The notes under the pieces were generated by a model. That model was not told the origin of the DNA and searched no databases. It saw only the letters and a program-made list of their open reading frames with translations. DNA of 64,000 nt from Xiphophorus maculatus. Lineage: Eukaryota > Chordata > Actinopteri > Cyprinodontiformes > Poeciliidae. Each line of letters begins with the position of its first letter. The first letter of the stretch is position 1. The translations under genes were made by a program, and so were the position numbers. Below, piece by piece: positions 1 through 12,535 of the stretch. Where the stretch lies: the NCBI RefSeq assembly GCF_002775205.1, contig NC_036453.1:4057103-4121102 (forward strand), read 5' to 3'.

Positions 1-993
1 GCACTGCTGCACTGTTTGCAGATTTAACATGGTAGAAATTCTGTGAAGATACAGAAGTGATCGGAATAAATAATACTGATTTTAGCTGATTGTAATTTCT
101 CTTGAAGAAATTGTAGAAACATTTTGGATAATAAAAACCTAAATTTATTTATTTTGGAAATAAATGTCTATGGTAAGATAGTTAATGTCTGCATCAGTCA
201 GGTTATTGAACATAGGTATGTATAAATATGTCCCGATGAAAAAGAATTAAAGCAAACCTCCTTATCTTACTTTTGCTTGTTGTTTTTTATGGTACACCTG
301 TATCTCTAAATGGGCACCACATCTCAGCAGTCTGCATTAAACAGCTCCACATAGAACTAGATTTTACTAATTTTTCAAAATAAACCAAGAATAAAGTTGA
401 CTTTTCAAACTGTTTTTATATTGATGTTTTGCACAGTCAGCAGCATTACTGAGTAAATCCATGGCATTGCTAACTGTAAACATCAGTGTTTTACTTGAGA
501 ATGTAGCCACGGCAGCTAACTAGCCTTATGTTGCGCCTCTCCGTCTATAACACGCGGAACAGACACTTTCCTAATTATAAAACGACTGTTTAGACCAGAG
601 CCCTGTCTTATGTTCACACAAGAACATAAGACAGAACATGAGGTAATTGGGCCATTACCTCAGTTGATTGAAATAAATTTTTCAAACTACTGCCAGTGTT
701 GCCTAAAGCACAATTGTACATGACAAATAGAAGAAAGGAGCTTTGGTGTAATACTTATAGCTTAATAATTGTTGCTTAAATGCCAGCGTGCATCTGTAGA
801 AAACAAAGTTTGCTTCCTGGAAGCCTTTGTTCTTCTTCTAACATCATCTTTCAGACTCGTCACCGATACTGAAAATGGCAAACCACCTTCACACATTTGC
901 ATTCTTAGTATGGTGCACCTCTAATTTTTTTTTTGTATTGTGCATTGAAGAGCTGCAGCTTGAAACATTAAAATCCTTTACTTTATTGACCAG
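1..993 (+). other. tcerg1: Upstream intron sequence of tcerg1
   Basis: No coding sequence is supported here. The first tcerg1 exon of other vertebrates encodes a short N-terminus rich in Gly, Glu and Ser before the Met-Ala-Gln-Gln segment, and nothing like it is visible, so this stretch is most likely intron 1 and the first exon and promoter lie upstream of the window. The sequence is AT-rich and ends in the acceptor at 991-993 (cag). Two adjacent hairpins at 603-662 are the only clear structure. Confidence 0.6.
603..662. repeat. Two tandem perfect hairpins
   Basis: Bases 603-615 and 622-634 are a perfect 13-bp inverted repeat with a 6-base loop. It is followed at once by 639-647 and 654-662, a perfect 9-bp inverted repeat with a 6-base loop. 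They may be remains of a palindromic transposon or of template-switch mutations. No function is claimed. Confidence 0.75.
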
Positions 994-3900
994 AATGGCG
1001 CAGCAGGCGGTGCGGTTCCGCAGTCCTGCGCCTGCCACTGCCCCTGCACCTACCCCAGCCCAGTCCCCAGTTTTACGAGGCCCTCCGCCACTGCTTAGGC
1101 CACCGCCGCCTCCATTTGGCATGATGAGGGGCCCGCCGCCAAGACCCCCATTTGCCCGACCTCCCTTTGACCCAAACATGCCGCCTATTCCACCACCTGG
1201 AGGCATGCCACCACCCATCGGACCTCCTCACCTCCAGGTGAATGTTTTACATATTTCTGCAACATTAGCACATCTTTCTGTCGTAGTGTATGCCATATTT
1301 CACAGTCATTATAACTGTATTACGCCATGTTACATATTGATTTCATGTTATACGTTCGGAGAGCTATTTTGTTTTCCAACATCCGGCCACAGATGTAGCA
1401 CATCGCTTTGTTATTCAGTTGATGCAAAATCTATTCATTTTCTATTTGAAAGGACGGTTGATGCTAGTTATTACACCAAGATATCCAGCGGTTTCTTTTT
1501 CACTTTTTATATTTGCAGTTTAATGCAATTGTAAAATGTTGTTAGAACAGTTGCAGGGAATTAACAGGTGTAGTTTTCTTACTGTTTGTATAATTTTTAG
1601 TAGTAATTTTCAAAAAGAAAGAAACAGTGAACAGACACTAATAATGCTTTTTGTGGTTACCTCTCTTTAAATCTAACAGGTTCAGCTTTTAGAAGACTTC
1701 TGCTCATATGATATGACTTAGCATGTTTGATGATCTCTCTAGCTTTTACAATAATTGATTCTTTAATGCAGGGAGACTTTCTTTAAATGAGTCCATGAAG
1801 CGTCAGCCGCTGTGAATTATTCTTGAACTAATTTTCAAACCTGCATATTTTCTGTTTGCTACAAATGTATGTTTTGTTGTGATAGAAAGTCTGAAAGCCA
1901 AATGCATTGTTGCATCTTCTTCTACAGAGGCCTCCTTTCCTTCCTCCTCCCATTGGCAACTTGCCGCCTCCTCCAGGGATGCTGTTTCCTCCTGGGATGC
2001 CTCCTGTTCCTGCATCTGGAAACCCAGCTCTCAATCCTGCAGAGGAAATCTGGGTAGAGAACAAAACTTCAGAGGGAAAGGTAGGATGAAAACTCCCATC
2101 AGAATAATTTTTTTTCTTCATTTTTTAAAAATTTATCTTAGAGACAAGTACTTGATTGCAATTATATTCATAAAGGACAACTATTTAACTCAAGCACAGA
2201 TCCTCAGTCCGAACCTTTTTGGCTGCATTCTCTTGAAAATGTTTGTTTTATGGTTAAACTCACATAATAAAATTGAATTGAGGGAGTCAAAAAACAGGTT
2301 TAGCAGATTCCTACTTTGCTGCCAAGCTTTTCAATAAAAGAAATAACCTTGTTTGATGACTTATTTCCTCCTCAGACATATTACTACAACGCTCGGACCA
2401 GAGAGTCGTCATGGAGCAAACCAGATGGTGTGAAGATCATCCAGCAGTCTGAACTCAACCCTCTTCTGGTAGCGGGGGCTACAGCTGCAGGTTCCGGTGC
2501 GAATGTGGGTGCGACCGGGCCCGCTAGCACCAACAGCGGTAACACAGCTGCCAGCACAGCGGCGTCGGCCTCCCCCACTCAGGCCCCGACCTCTACCCCG
2601 ACCCACACGCTCACCTCGAGTCCAGACCCCACCACCACCCCCTCATCCTCTGTGACCATCGCAGGTAAACAAATGTTCCTCGGCGCTCAGCGCGTCAGCA
2701 AACACGAAGCTAAAAGTTTATTGTCGTTTTTGTCTTTCTTGCGCCACAGCCACTGTTGTAGCAGACCTCCCCCCTGTTGCCACTGTAACTTCCACTGTTG
2801 CTGTGTCGCCGGTCACCGTGGTGACCGTTTCCACGGTGCCATCCCCTGTCACGGCGGTCCAGACTGTGCCGCTGCTGCAAGCAGCCTTGCCTCACAGTGT
2901 GGCCCAGCCCACTGCAGCCATACCTGCCTTCCCACCCGTCATGGTGCCACCTTTCCGGGTGCCTTTGCCAGGCATGCACATCCCTCTACCAGGTGAGAAT
3001 GACACCTGTAGCTTAAAAGCTACTGTTCCAATGAAACTGTAGTGCATATTTAATGATTTTTAATTTTAGGTCTTTATGGGCAAATTATAAATGTTTTTGT
3101 CTTGTTTGCAAGTGTTGCTTTGTGGTTTATTGCAGCAGCCTCTAGTAGTGCAGCGTAGAGTTAAAAGTAAAATGTGCTGTATTCATACCTCTTTAGCTTT
3201 TTCTATTGCATTCAAAAACCTATTTGTATTTTATTTAGTAGACCAACACAAATGATTGTAAAATGTTTTGCTAGATAAAAATCTGACCATGCATGTATAT
3301 TTAGACCATTTTGACCCTGAATAAAGTGAAGCGCAACCATGTGCCCTCGAAGTTCAGCTAATTGGTAAATAGCCAGTTTGTGTGCAGGCCTGTGACAATA
3401 AATCAATTAGTAGTATAATAAATTAAAACAAGCTCAATAATTTCCATTTGAATGATTTATTATTTTTCTCTTCTCTCTCTTTCTACTAAAATCTGCATGA
3501 CAAAAGTCTTTAGTCTGTTGCATTTTCCTCAGCTAGCTCTTTTTCTGAAGGACAATTTTGTTTTGAGACATCAGTATCCATTTTATTAGTTGCTCCTGTT
3601 GATTTGTTTATTTATTTTGGATATGAAATTGAATTTATAGTTTATTGATCGTGTGAATGTGTTTTCACTTTATTATCATCCAGTAAAATTTGTTATTGTG
3701 ACCGGCCTATTTGTGTGTACTTTAATCTTAGCATAAATGCATATTTTCATATTTTAATCATTCCTACTTCTAAACACTGTGGTGGCAGCATCATGCTGTG
3801 CTAATGTTTCTCTTCAGCAGGGATAGGAAATGTGAACGGAGCAAATCTCAGGACTATAACCAGCTATGGAGGGCTGAATTTGGCTCGCGGGCCTTGAGTT

Positions 3901-6900
3901 CGACACTTGTGGTTTAGATTGCACTAGAATGATTTGGTCAAAGCTAATTGAGGATTTGTGTCAATAATTGAAAATTAAATTTCATAAACACTCTTCCTCT
4001 GATCGAACAGAGTTTTACCAAGACAGGTTCTGTTTTTATGCAAAGCTGGTGGAGGCAAAACCCAATATTGTTCTAAAAGGTACCGGCTGAATGTAATTAA
4101 TTCTGCGGTATTCAACTTTTTATTTGTAAAAAGTGCTTAGACCAACTGTAACTTCCACAATTCTGCACTACAATGACTTAAAATATAAATAAAATGCATT
4201 GAAGTTTATGGTTTTAGTGTGAGAAAACAAGAAAAAGTGCAAGAGGTATGAATAAGGAAAGGCACTGCAGATTTCATGAGTTTTTCTGGGATTCATATAA
4301 AATGTGGAAAATGGCTCCTTCAAGTCGTTTCAGCTGCTTCGTATGAATTAAATTATAAACAAGACAACAAGTCATCCTACGCTGTGATGTCCCTCAGTGT
4401 TTAGTGTAAATAATTTCATCTCATCAGATTCAGAAATATGAGATATCCAATCTTTTTGACACTGGTTTGTCCGAGTGGGACACCACACACTCTTTGCACA
4501 CCATGGTAGCCGATGTCCAGTTTCCTGCTGTGTTCAATCCCCATGCTTGCTTGTCCGTTGTTCTTGCAGGTGTAGCAATGGTGCAGATAGTAGGTGCTCC
4601 CTGTGTAAAGGCAGGCCCCAGCGCCAACGGTAAACACCCAGCCGCTCGCCTCTCAGATCAACAGTAGATGGCATGGTAGTGAATGATATCTACATGCATC
4701 GTATGGTGTTAACATGGGGTCGTTTAAAACCAGTAGCATGGTGTTGAATGCATCCATTCGCTGTACAGTGGTGACTTTTTTCAGCCATTCCAACAGAAAG
4801 AAACATAATGTGTAGCTTTATTATCATTTCTCATTAAAGTTCTGTTTTTATCAGAACTTTATATATTATCTACATTAATGTTTAGTTATGATGTTTTTTT
4901 CTATCATCAGTTGGTTCAAAACAAACGTCCTTGTGCTCTCAAACAAGCTTTTTAAGGTTTGACTTCAAGATGTGTTGTTCTTGGGATTGACCTTGTCAGT
5001 TTAGCTGCTTTTTATTTACTGCGTTCAGCATCTAAAGAGAATTTGTTGGTTGTTAGGAGCAGATAGTTCTTAGAAAGGTGCAAAATGACAGAGGGGAAGC
5101 CATCTTTGTCCCATTAACACTGGCTGTTGTTGCCTTGTAGCATCTAATTCGGGCTATGTGTTGTGGTCATGTGGTCGTCTTCTTCTGTGGCATGGTTGTG
5201 AGGGTGTGGTCAGTACTTGTTTGTTTCTTTTTGTGTATTTGGCTTGTGTTATTTGTTAATTAGTTGTTTATGATAAAGGTGTTATTAAACTTAGTAATTC
5301 TACTCTACAAATACTCTTTAAGTGTTATCTTGCTTTTTTTTTTTCATTCACAAGCTGCCCCTGAAGTTTCTAAAATATTTTATGAAAGCTGTTCAGCTAG
5401 TTTTTTTCATGTTGTTTTCTAAATATTCATTAACATCTTAGGAAATCAGATATAACTCATTGTAAAAAATAATTTAAATGAATGTTTTCCATCTGTTTTC
5501 CAACAACAGGCATGCTCCCTGGTATGGGCCCGCCTTTAGTTTCCATGATGCACCCGCAGCTTACGCTTTCGCCGGCTCCGGCATCCTTAGCCGGATCGTT
5601 GCAGCTTCCTGAGTGGACGGAATACAGGACAGCCGATGGGAAAACGTACTATTACAACAACCGCACGCTAGAGTCCACCTGGGAGAAACCACAGGCCCTC
5701 TTAGAGAAAGGTAGGAACTTCTGACTTCTGTAAGTTCAACTTTACTTCTATGCAATTGAACAGGCAGTCAAATATCAAATATATTTTGTTTTGTGACCAT
5801 TTGAAAGTAATATAATGGTGATGGCATATAATGCAAGAACATATTCTCAAAGATCGAAAAGCTTTAAATTCTAATGTAACACTGGAACTGTTTATCCGAA
5901 ATCAATAAACAGAAGCAACAAATAAAATTAATTATGAAGTTTCTGCAAACAAAACTGTCCTCCAAAAGAAGGGCTAGTTAAGACAAAAGCACCAGCCTAA
6001 AAACTTTTGTCATCCAGTTTATGGTAGACATTTAGAGAGAAAAGAGAAAAATTATAAATCATGCCAATGGAAACGATCGTCCTCGTTTTAATTTACCATG
6101 CGATTAATTGATGTAGTGTTTATTGTGACAGGAACATTTTATACTTGGATTAAGATCTTTAGTGTCTGACACTGAACACTGAAAAATACAGTAGTTTATG
6201 TGATTTGTGTTTATTATATTCCATGGACACCAGCAGATCTGCCGACTGTGCTACTAATTTAATTAAACAGAATGTGCTTTTAATTTTATGTGTGAATAGA
6301 TTTAGTAAAACTGTATCTAGTTCCACCTGAACTACCAGGATGGATGTTATTATGAGGTCTTATTCTTTCCTCTATGTGTTTTTTTTTTTTTTTAACGTGC
6401 GTGTCTGTTTTTTTTCTTAGAAAAAGAAGCAGAGAAGGCCAAAGAACGTCTGACCCAGGAGGAAGCTGAGGCAATGGAGATGGAGGATGAAGATATAAAG
6501 ATGGAAAACACTAATAATGTGAAGGAGGTCAGTAAACAATATGAATAACAACAATCTAATGGGAATATTAGAATAAACTGCAACCAAAACATATAAAAAG
6601 GTTACAAAAACAACACAGGAGATGAAAACCTGTTTCCCTGTCATTATTTGTCAAGGAACCTAAAGAAGAAGAGATGACTGAGGAAGAAAAGGCAGCTCAG
6701 AAAGCCCGGCCTGTCGCCACCAACCCCATACCTGGCACACCTTGGTATGCATCCCACATCCGCTGCACACCAACGTCATCACTTCTTACTGACAGGAGGG
6801 AAAAAAGATAATAAAATCTATTTTTTTGTTCTTTCAATCAGGTGTGTGGTATGGACGGGTGACGACCGTGTTTTCTTCTACAACCCGACCACACGGCTGT

Positions 6901-9900
6901 CGATGTGGGACCGGCCCGAAGAGCTGGTCGGCCGATCCGACGTGGACAAACACATCCAGGAGCCGCCACACAAGAGAGGCTTGGAGGACAGCAAGAAGAC
7001 GGGTGAACAAAAGCAGACTTTTTTATTTGAGGCTTTAAGCTACAACAGAAAAAGTCATTTTAGCAGCTTTTATGCTAAGAAACTTATTTTGATGTACTCA
7101 GGGATCAGTAAGGAAGAACCAGAGACGTCGCTGGCCACTGAAGATAGTCCAGATGAGGAGCCGACCAAATCCAAAAAGAGAAAGTAAGTCTGCTCATTTA
7201 ATATAAAACCATTCATAGGTTGGTGGTGGTATTATTCAGTCTATACAAGCTCTTCTTCACCTTGTGATTGTTTGATTCCCCCTGACAGGAAGGAAGAAAC
7301 AAAGGAGGCAGACTCTGAGAAGGAAGCAGCCATGGAGGCAGAGCTGCGAGCGGCCAGAGAGAGAGCGGTGGTGCCCCTAGAGGCCAGGATGACTCAGTTC
7401 AGAGACATGCTGCTGGAGAGAGGGGTAAGAAAAACAACCTTTTAAATACTTCAAATCTTATTTGTAGAGTACTTGTCATCCAGACAAATGTTTGAAAAAG
7501 CGCTAATGTACATTTTTGTAAATTTACCAAACAGAATTAAGCAACAGTGGAAGATTCTTTGATTAGTATTCGAGCTGCGGAACATGAACAAAACTTTGTC
7601 ATCTTTTTTGCATTAGAAAATTTTAGATTATTACAATGCAGTTTTAAATTAAATTGAGTCTGTCTTGAGATATTGTCTGTTTCAATGCAAACTTGAACTA
7701 ATTAAAGTAATAAAAGATTAAAAATAACTATTTTCAAAACTTCCATAAAGTCAACACTTAAATCCCTCTATGGATTATTAATAACACTTATTAATTTTAA
7801 ATATATTTATGAACAAATCCGATTTGCAGTATAAAAGTGTAATTATGTTTGAGTACAACCTGAAAATATCTACTGTTCTCCACCTCATAAAATGCTTACG
7901 TAATTGTAGCCCAATTGTCCACCTTATTGAATATTAAAGTCGACCTTTATCATCATTACTGACATTTTCAGTTTCGCAGGACATTTTTGAAAATTTTTAT
8001 AGCTTAGCAGAAATTTATTGCATTTATTTCTTTATTTTTTGATTCAGAAGAATTGTAGTTTTGTATGGAATAGCAGTTTGTTTGTCTTTGCAGGTGTCTG
8101 CGTTCTCGACCTGGGACAAGGAGCTCCATAAGATAGTGTTCGACCCACGCTACCTTCTGCTCAACCCAAAAGAAAGGAAACAGGTTCGTTTTCATCATTT
8201 CTTCTTCAATTTTTTTCTATCTACTCTGTATTTGTCTTTTACGTTTTTTCTTTTTTCATCCTCCAGTCATTGTTTGTGATCATGTCTTCAGGTTTTTGAT
8301 CAGTATGTGAAGACAAGAGCTGAAGAGGAAAGAAAGGAGAAGAAGAACAAGCTCATGCAGGCCAAAGACGATTTCAGGCGGATGATGGAGGATTCCAAGC
8401 TCACACCCAAGTAAACAAACCAGGCATTTTTATTCTGAATGTTTCTGAAGATGGTTGTGAAACTTTTTTACTGGTTTGTTCAACAACCAGTTGTGGATAT
8501 TCATTTATGGTCCTTGTTAAACTTTCACTCTAATAGGCCAAAGTGACACTGGTTTCTTGCTTTCAAATCTTTGTAGAACAACATTTAGTGAATTTGCCAT
8601 GAAGCATGGAAGAGATCCAAGATTCAAGGCCATCGACAAGATGAAGGACAGGGAGGCGATCTTCATCGAATTTATGACCGCTATGAAGAAGAGAGACAAA
8701 GAAGACTCCAAAACCAGAGGAGAGAAGGTAACGCGAACCTAAACCTGTGCTCTGGTTTTTAAAGGTTTTATTTTGAATTGCAGAGCTTTTGCAGGAAGTT
8801 GTTTTCTGTTGTTAGAAAATGTAATTAATCAGTGGTAGGAGGAATTCACACATGCAATGCTTAAGGTTTGCACATGGAGGTAACTAGCAGAAAAAAAGTT
8901 TTTCCTAGTAGAGCACCATATGGGGTAAAGAATCTCTTTCTTTGACCACAACAATTCTCTCCCGATTTAATTAAATAACAAATTTTCACAGATTTGCAGC
9001 ACAATCCTTAGCTGTACTTGTCATAAACGTAAATTGTACTTTGCCACAATTCTGGAAAGATTTGCTCACGAGTTTCACTTTTTTTCTGCCCAGGTTAGGC
9101 AAGACTTTTTTGACCTCCTAAGCGACCAACACGTGGAGGGAAATCAGCGATGGAGCAAAGTGAAAGAGCGGCTAGAGACTGACCCTCGGTACAAGGCTGT
9201 GGACAGCTCCGCTCTCAGAGAGGAGCTATTCAAACAGTTCATGGAGAAACAAGCAAAGGTAGGAGCAGCTCTTTGAACAGACGAGAACGGACCGAAAATG
9301 TGTCAAACTCAAGACCTCAGAGGCCAAATCTGGCCCTTTGGACTCCAGAGGGACGCATAAATAAAATCTTTAATATAACAGTTGTGTGTTTAAATATTGT
9401 GTCAATCTAAACAAAGCTGTTTTTATTTGTATACTGCAAAATTGCATCAGTTTCTCCAATCATGGAAAATCAACAGATCCTTGCACTTTTTCGCAATAAT
9501 GCATAATTGTGACTTTACTGCAAAATTTCCACCAAAATTGGGTTTATTTGATGATAACTCCCACCTGCAGGTGGCAGTATTTCTTACTTCTGCTACACTG
9601 CTTCCTCAGCTTTACTTGATGTCAGGTTATAGTCCATTATCGAACAAAAAGTTATCGTCATACATAACTGCAAATATTGCAAGATATTTTGCGAAAATTT
9701 CTAAGTTGGCCCCATAAATCTGTGATTTTCATTGCCAAAAAAAATAATTAGATCAGTTTCAAAACATGCCCAGTATAATTGAATTTTAAGACACAGCTAT
9801 TTGTTAATATTTTAACAGTTTGTTAATGGGTTTTATCAATGCATTGTGGCACAACCTGCCGTTTAAGAACATTATGATCTTGATATGGCCCAAAGTGAAA

Positions 9901-12007
9901 ATGAAATTTCTGCATTAAGGTAATAAAGTCTTCCCTGCCCTGTAGAATGTGGACATTGACAAGGAGCGAGAGCTGGAGCGGCAGGCTCGCATCGAGGCCA
10001 GTCTCAGAGAGAGGGAGCGGGAGGTACAGAAAGCCCGATCGGAGCAGACCAAAGAGATTGACCGAGAAAGGGAGCAGCACAAACGGGAGGAGGCCATCCA
10101 GAACTTCAAAGCCCTCATGTCTGACATGGTGAGATGCTCCCCGGTTTCTGTCGTTGGTGCTGCAACACTCTGATCCTTCCTGAATTTTCAAAACTCCATT
10201 TTTTTTGTTGTTGCATACTTTGCGATTATCTTGGCTGTAAGAGATTTCTGTCCCTTCCTCAGGTCCGTTCTTCGGACGCAACGTGGTCGGACACGCGCCG
10301 TAACCTGCGGAAGGACCACCGCTGGGAGTCGGCTTCCCTGCTGGAAAGGGAGGAGAAGGAGAAGCTGTTCAACGAACACGTAGAGGCCCTGGCCAAGAAG
10401 AAGAAGGAACAATTCAGGCAGCTGCTTGACGAGACCAGCATGGTGAGAAGTTAAAACATGACGCAAAAAAATATTCAAATGTAAGGAGAACTTCTGGGAA
10501 GGTTTCCAGTTTGAGCGTCACTTTAATTTTTTTAATGAAACAGCTTATTTAAAAGTTTCTTTGTTGCAGATCACGCTGACGACTACGTGGAAGGAAGTCA
10601 AGAAGGTCATCAAAGATGACCCCCGCTGTATTAAATTCTCCTCCAGTGACAGAGTAAGAGATTTCCTAACACCTGCAGCAATTCAACATATTAACTCAAC
10701 GAAATCCGATTTGTGTTTGGTGAACTTTTAACTGGACTGCACTCAAAAACTGGTCTCCACTTCATACCTTGCACATATACATAGCTAAATAACTTCTATT
10801 TTACTGTCATTCCTGCACTTTATATTTGATACTTATATTTATATTTTATATTGTATTTTATTTTATTCTGGAGTAACCTCATAACATTGGAACCTCAAAA
10901 CATTGTCATGAGCCGTATGCAACGAAATTTCGTTCTGTATACACCCTGTGCATGCAAAATGATAATAAAGTCAGTCTAAGTCTAAGTTGTCATGTTTTAT
11001 GCGTTTATCTCTTTTTGCAGAAGAGACAGCGAGAGTTTGAAGACTACATCAAAGATAAGTACATCACGGCCAAAGCTGACTTCAGAACCCTGCTGAAGGA
11101 AACAAAGTTCATCACGTACAGGTGTGTGCATTCAGCAGGAACCCTTTAAAAACTGCATTACACATGGGCAAAATGGACCTAGAATTTTATCACAATATTT
11201 TTGGTACTGTTGTGGTGATAATAAAGATTACGATTAAAAAAAAAGCAATCACTTATTTGTAATGGGATTCATAGCACTACAAACACAAATATTATTGAAA
11301 AACATTCCTGTTTGAAATAGGCATCTTCAGGATGAAACGTAATTAAAAAAATGACATTTATATCATTAAACTGTTCGCGGTAACTGCACTTAATCATATT
11401 TTCCAATTTACTGATATTTACTGATTTTCTCGTCTCACGGTGGAGAAAATAGTAAAAAATAACATTTCCAATCATACAACTTTGTTTCTTTATGCATTTG
11501 TTGAAACTGTCACTATGCCATGACAGTATGGTATGAGACAGATAATCTGGAAAAAAAAAATTAAGCTCCTGTTTTCCTGTAACGGTGTATGCAGCACGTT
11601 CACAGGGTTGATTGGTAGCGTTGAGATTGTTTTCCTGTAGTTTTTACTAACAACTTGTCAGAGAACTACAGATAAAAATTAGCCCTTGGTGCTAAGTCTG
11701 GTATATTTATATGGCTGTTTTCATGCACTCATGTTGATTAATGTAAACTGTCCCTTATGAAGTAAATTCATGTTTTTGTGGCTCTAATGGTTCCACTTTT
11801 CCCAGGTCCAGAAAGCTGATCCAGGAGTCGGACCAGCATCTGAAAGACGTGGAGAAGATCCTTCAAAACGACAAGCGATACCTCGTGTTGGAGTGCGTCC
11901 CAGAGGAGCGCAGAAAGCTGATCATGTTCTACATTGAGGATTTGGACCGACGCGGCCCGCCTCCTCCCCCCACCGCCTCTGAGCCGACGCGACGCTCCAC
12001 CAAGTGA
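994..12007 (+). CDS. tcerg1: Transcription elongation regulator 1 (TCERG1/CA150), 5' end missing
   Basis: Nuclear factor that links RNA polymerase II elongation to splicing; in the known family the WW domains bind splicing factors and the FF repeats bind the phosphorylated polymerase tail. Exons: 994-1237, 1928-2080, 2376-2664, 2750-2992, 4570-4629, 5510-5710, 6421-6527, 6656-6744, 6842-7002, 7102-7183, 7289-7424, 8094-8183, 8292-8410, 8577-8727, 9094-9258, 9946-10128, 10263-10442, 10570-10653, 11021-11121, 11806-12007. All junctions are GT-AG and phases agree, giving 1012 residues from the Met at 995 to TGA at 12005. That Met is internal in the family; the true start is upstream. By residue: Pro-rich 20-118; WW1 120-149, WW2 363-391, WW3 460-488; Ser/Thr/Pro-rich 150-310; acidic/Lys-rich 397-445 and 516-560; FF1-FF6 about 575-630, 640-700, 708-763, 812-872, 872-928, 929-998. 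The Gln-Ala repeat of mammalian TCERG1 is absent. Identity is secure from the domain order and near-identical C-terminal half. Confidence 0.95.
3385..3709. mobile_element. hAT-like MITE with perfect 8-bp TSD
   Basis: A 325-bp non-autonomous element in tcerg1 intron 5. The ends are imperfect terminal inverted repeats (caggcctgtgacaataa against the reverse complement of ttattgtgaccggccta). It is flanked by the exact 8-bp direct repeat tttgtgtg (3377-3384 and 3710-3717), the duplication length expected of hAT transposases. Related copies lie at 39446-39865 and, as a fragment, at about 15940-16037. Confidence 0.85.
3778..3911. repeat. Dispersed repeat fragments, including tip of a second hAT-like family
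   Basis: Bases 3871-3911 match the right end of the element at 37497-37993 (the shared run ends gggccttgagttcgacac against gggccttgagtttgacac), so this is a truncated tip of that family. The preceding 3778-3840 contains a gtggtggcagcatcatgctg stretch that I remember as common in fish dispersed repeats; that part is from memory. Confidence 0.5.
9297..9905 (-). mobile_element. hAT-like element, inverted copy filling tcerg1 intron 16
   Basis: Read on the minus strand, this about 609-bp stretch matches the element at 37497-37993 at both ends and in places between. Shared segments include tgtgtcaaactcaag at the outer end and, near 9795-9885, taaccgttt-like ttttaacagttt, ggttttatcaatg and gatatggc blocks. 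The inner terminus has decayed. It occupies almost all of the 687-bp intron and stops about 40 bases before the acceptor. A 106-residue open frame at 9397-9717 lies wholly inside it and is not a gene. Confidence 0.7.
10735..10986 (+). mobile_element. 3' end of a LINE (L2-like tail)
   Basis: The stretch contains the run caacgaaatttcgttctgta followed by gataataaagt and a short tandem tail of gtctaa units ending near 10986. This layout is typical of 3' ends of fish non-LTR retroelements, as I recall them. Only the tail is present; there is no reverse-transcriptase frame. It lies in tcerg1 intron 19, just before the exon at 11021. Confidence 0.6.
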
Positions 12008-12535
12008 ACGGCTGGATCCCCACCATGACCAGTGACCTACTCCTCCCCGCCCTTCCCTTTGGCCAGAGCATGACCTCCCCCCAGCACCTCCTGAACCCCA
12101 GCCTCCAGGCTGGCCTCGCAGTGTTATTGCTGGGGGCTGACTTGCTTAGAGATGAACGGTTAAGGTCTCTGTGTTATGCCATCTCTTCATCCTGCATTTA
12201 AGGTCACAGCAGGGAACAGAGGTTGACCTGATCTCCAGTCGACTGTTGACCTCTTTACCTCTGAGGGAGAGGAGAAAGTGGTGAGGCTGTTGTCTGAGCA
12301 GCCACACAGATGTAAGATAGCTGATGTAAATGAAGATGTGTGTGTGAGTATGAGTGTGGCGCAGGCATGTTTAAATTGAGTATATGTTTGAGGCGTCCTT
12401 AAGCCTTACAGCTCCACTGTGCCAGTCACCGTTTCTGCGGCACAGTGTGAATGTTAGTTTCAGCTCAGTGGTTTACTCCAATGTCACAGCAGTTTCTCTG
12501 TTGAATTAAATAAAAGCAACATCCACTGTTTTTCA
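12008..12535 (+). other. tcerg1: tcerg1 3' UTR
   Basis: This is the sequence between the TGA and the first canonical poly(A) signal, AATAAA at 12509-12514. It is followed by a T/GT-rich stretch that could be the downstream element. It is less AT-rich than what follows. The 3' end is inferred, not seen. Confidence 0.65.
12509..12514 (+). terminator. tcerg1: Poly(A) signal of tcerg1
   Basis: Canonical AATAAA about 500 bases after the stop codon, with GT- and T-rich sequence (ggttctgttgatttgttttt) just downstream. Confidence 0.6.

Noticed and set aside
875..994. N-terminal extension MANHLHTF... of the first tcerg1 frame
   Set aside because: An acceptor (cag) precedes 994 and the extension has no family similarity; it is intron read-through.
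9397..9717. 106-residue + strand frame
   Set aside because: It lies wholly inside a hAT-like element in tcerg1 intron 16 and has no transposase features.
9823..10281. 152-residue minus-strand frame
   Set aside because: It is antisense to the tcerg1 exon 9946-10128 and its neighbours.
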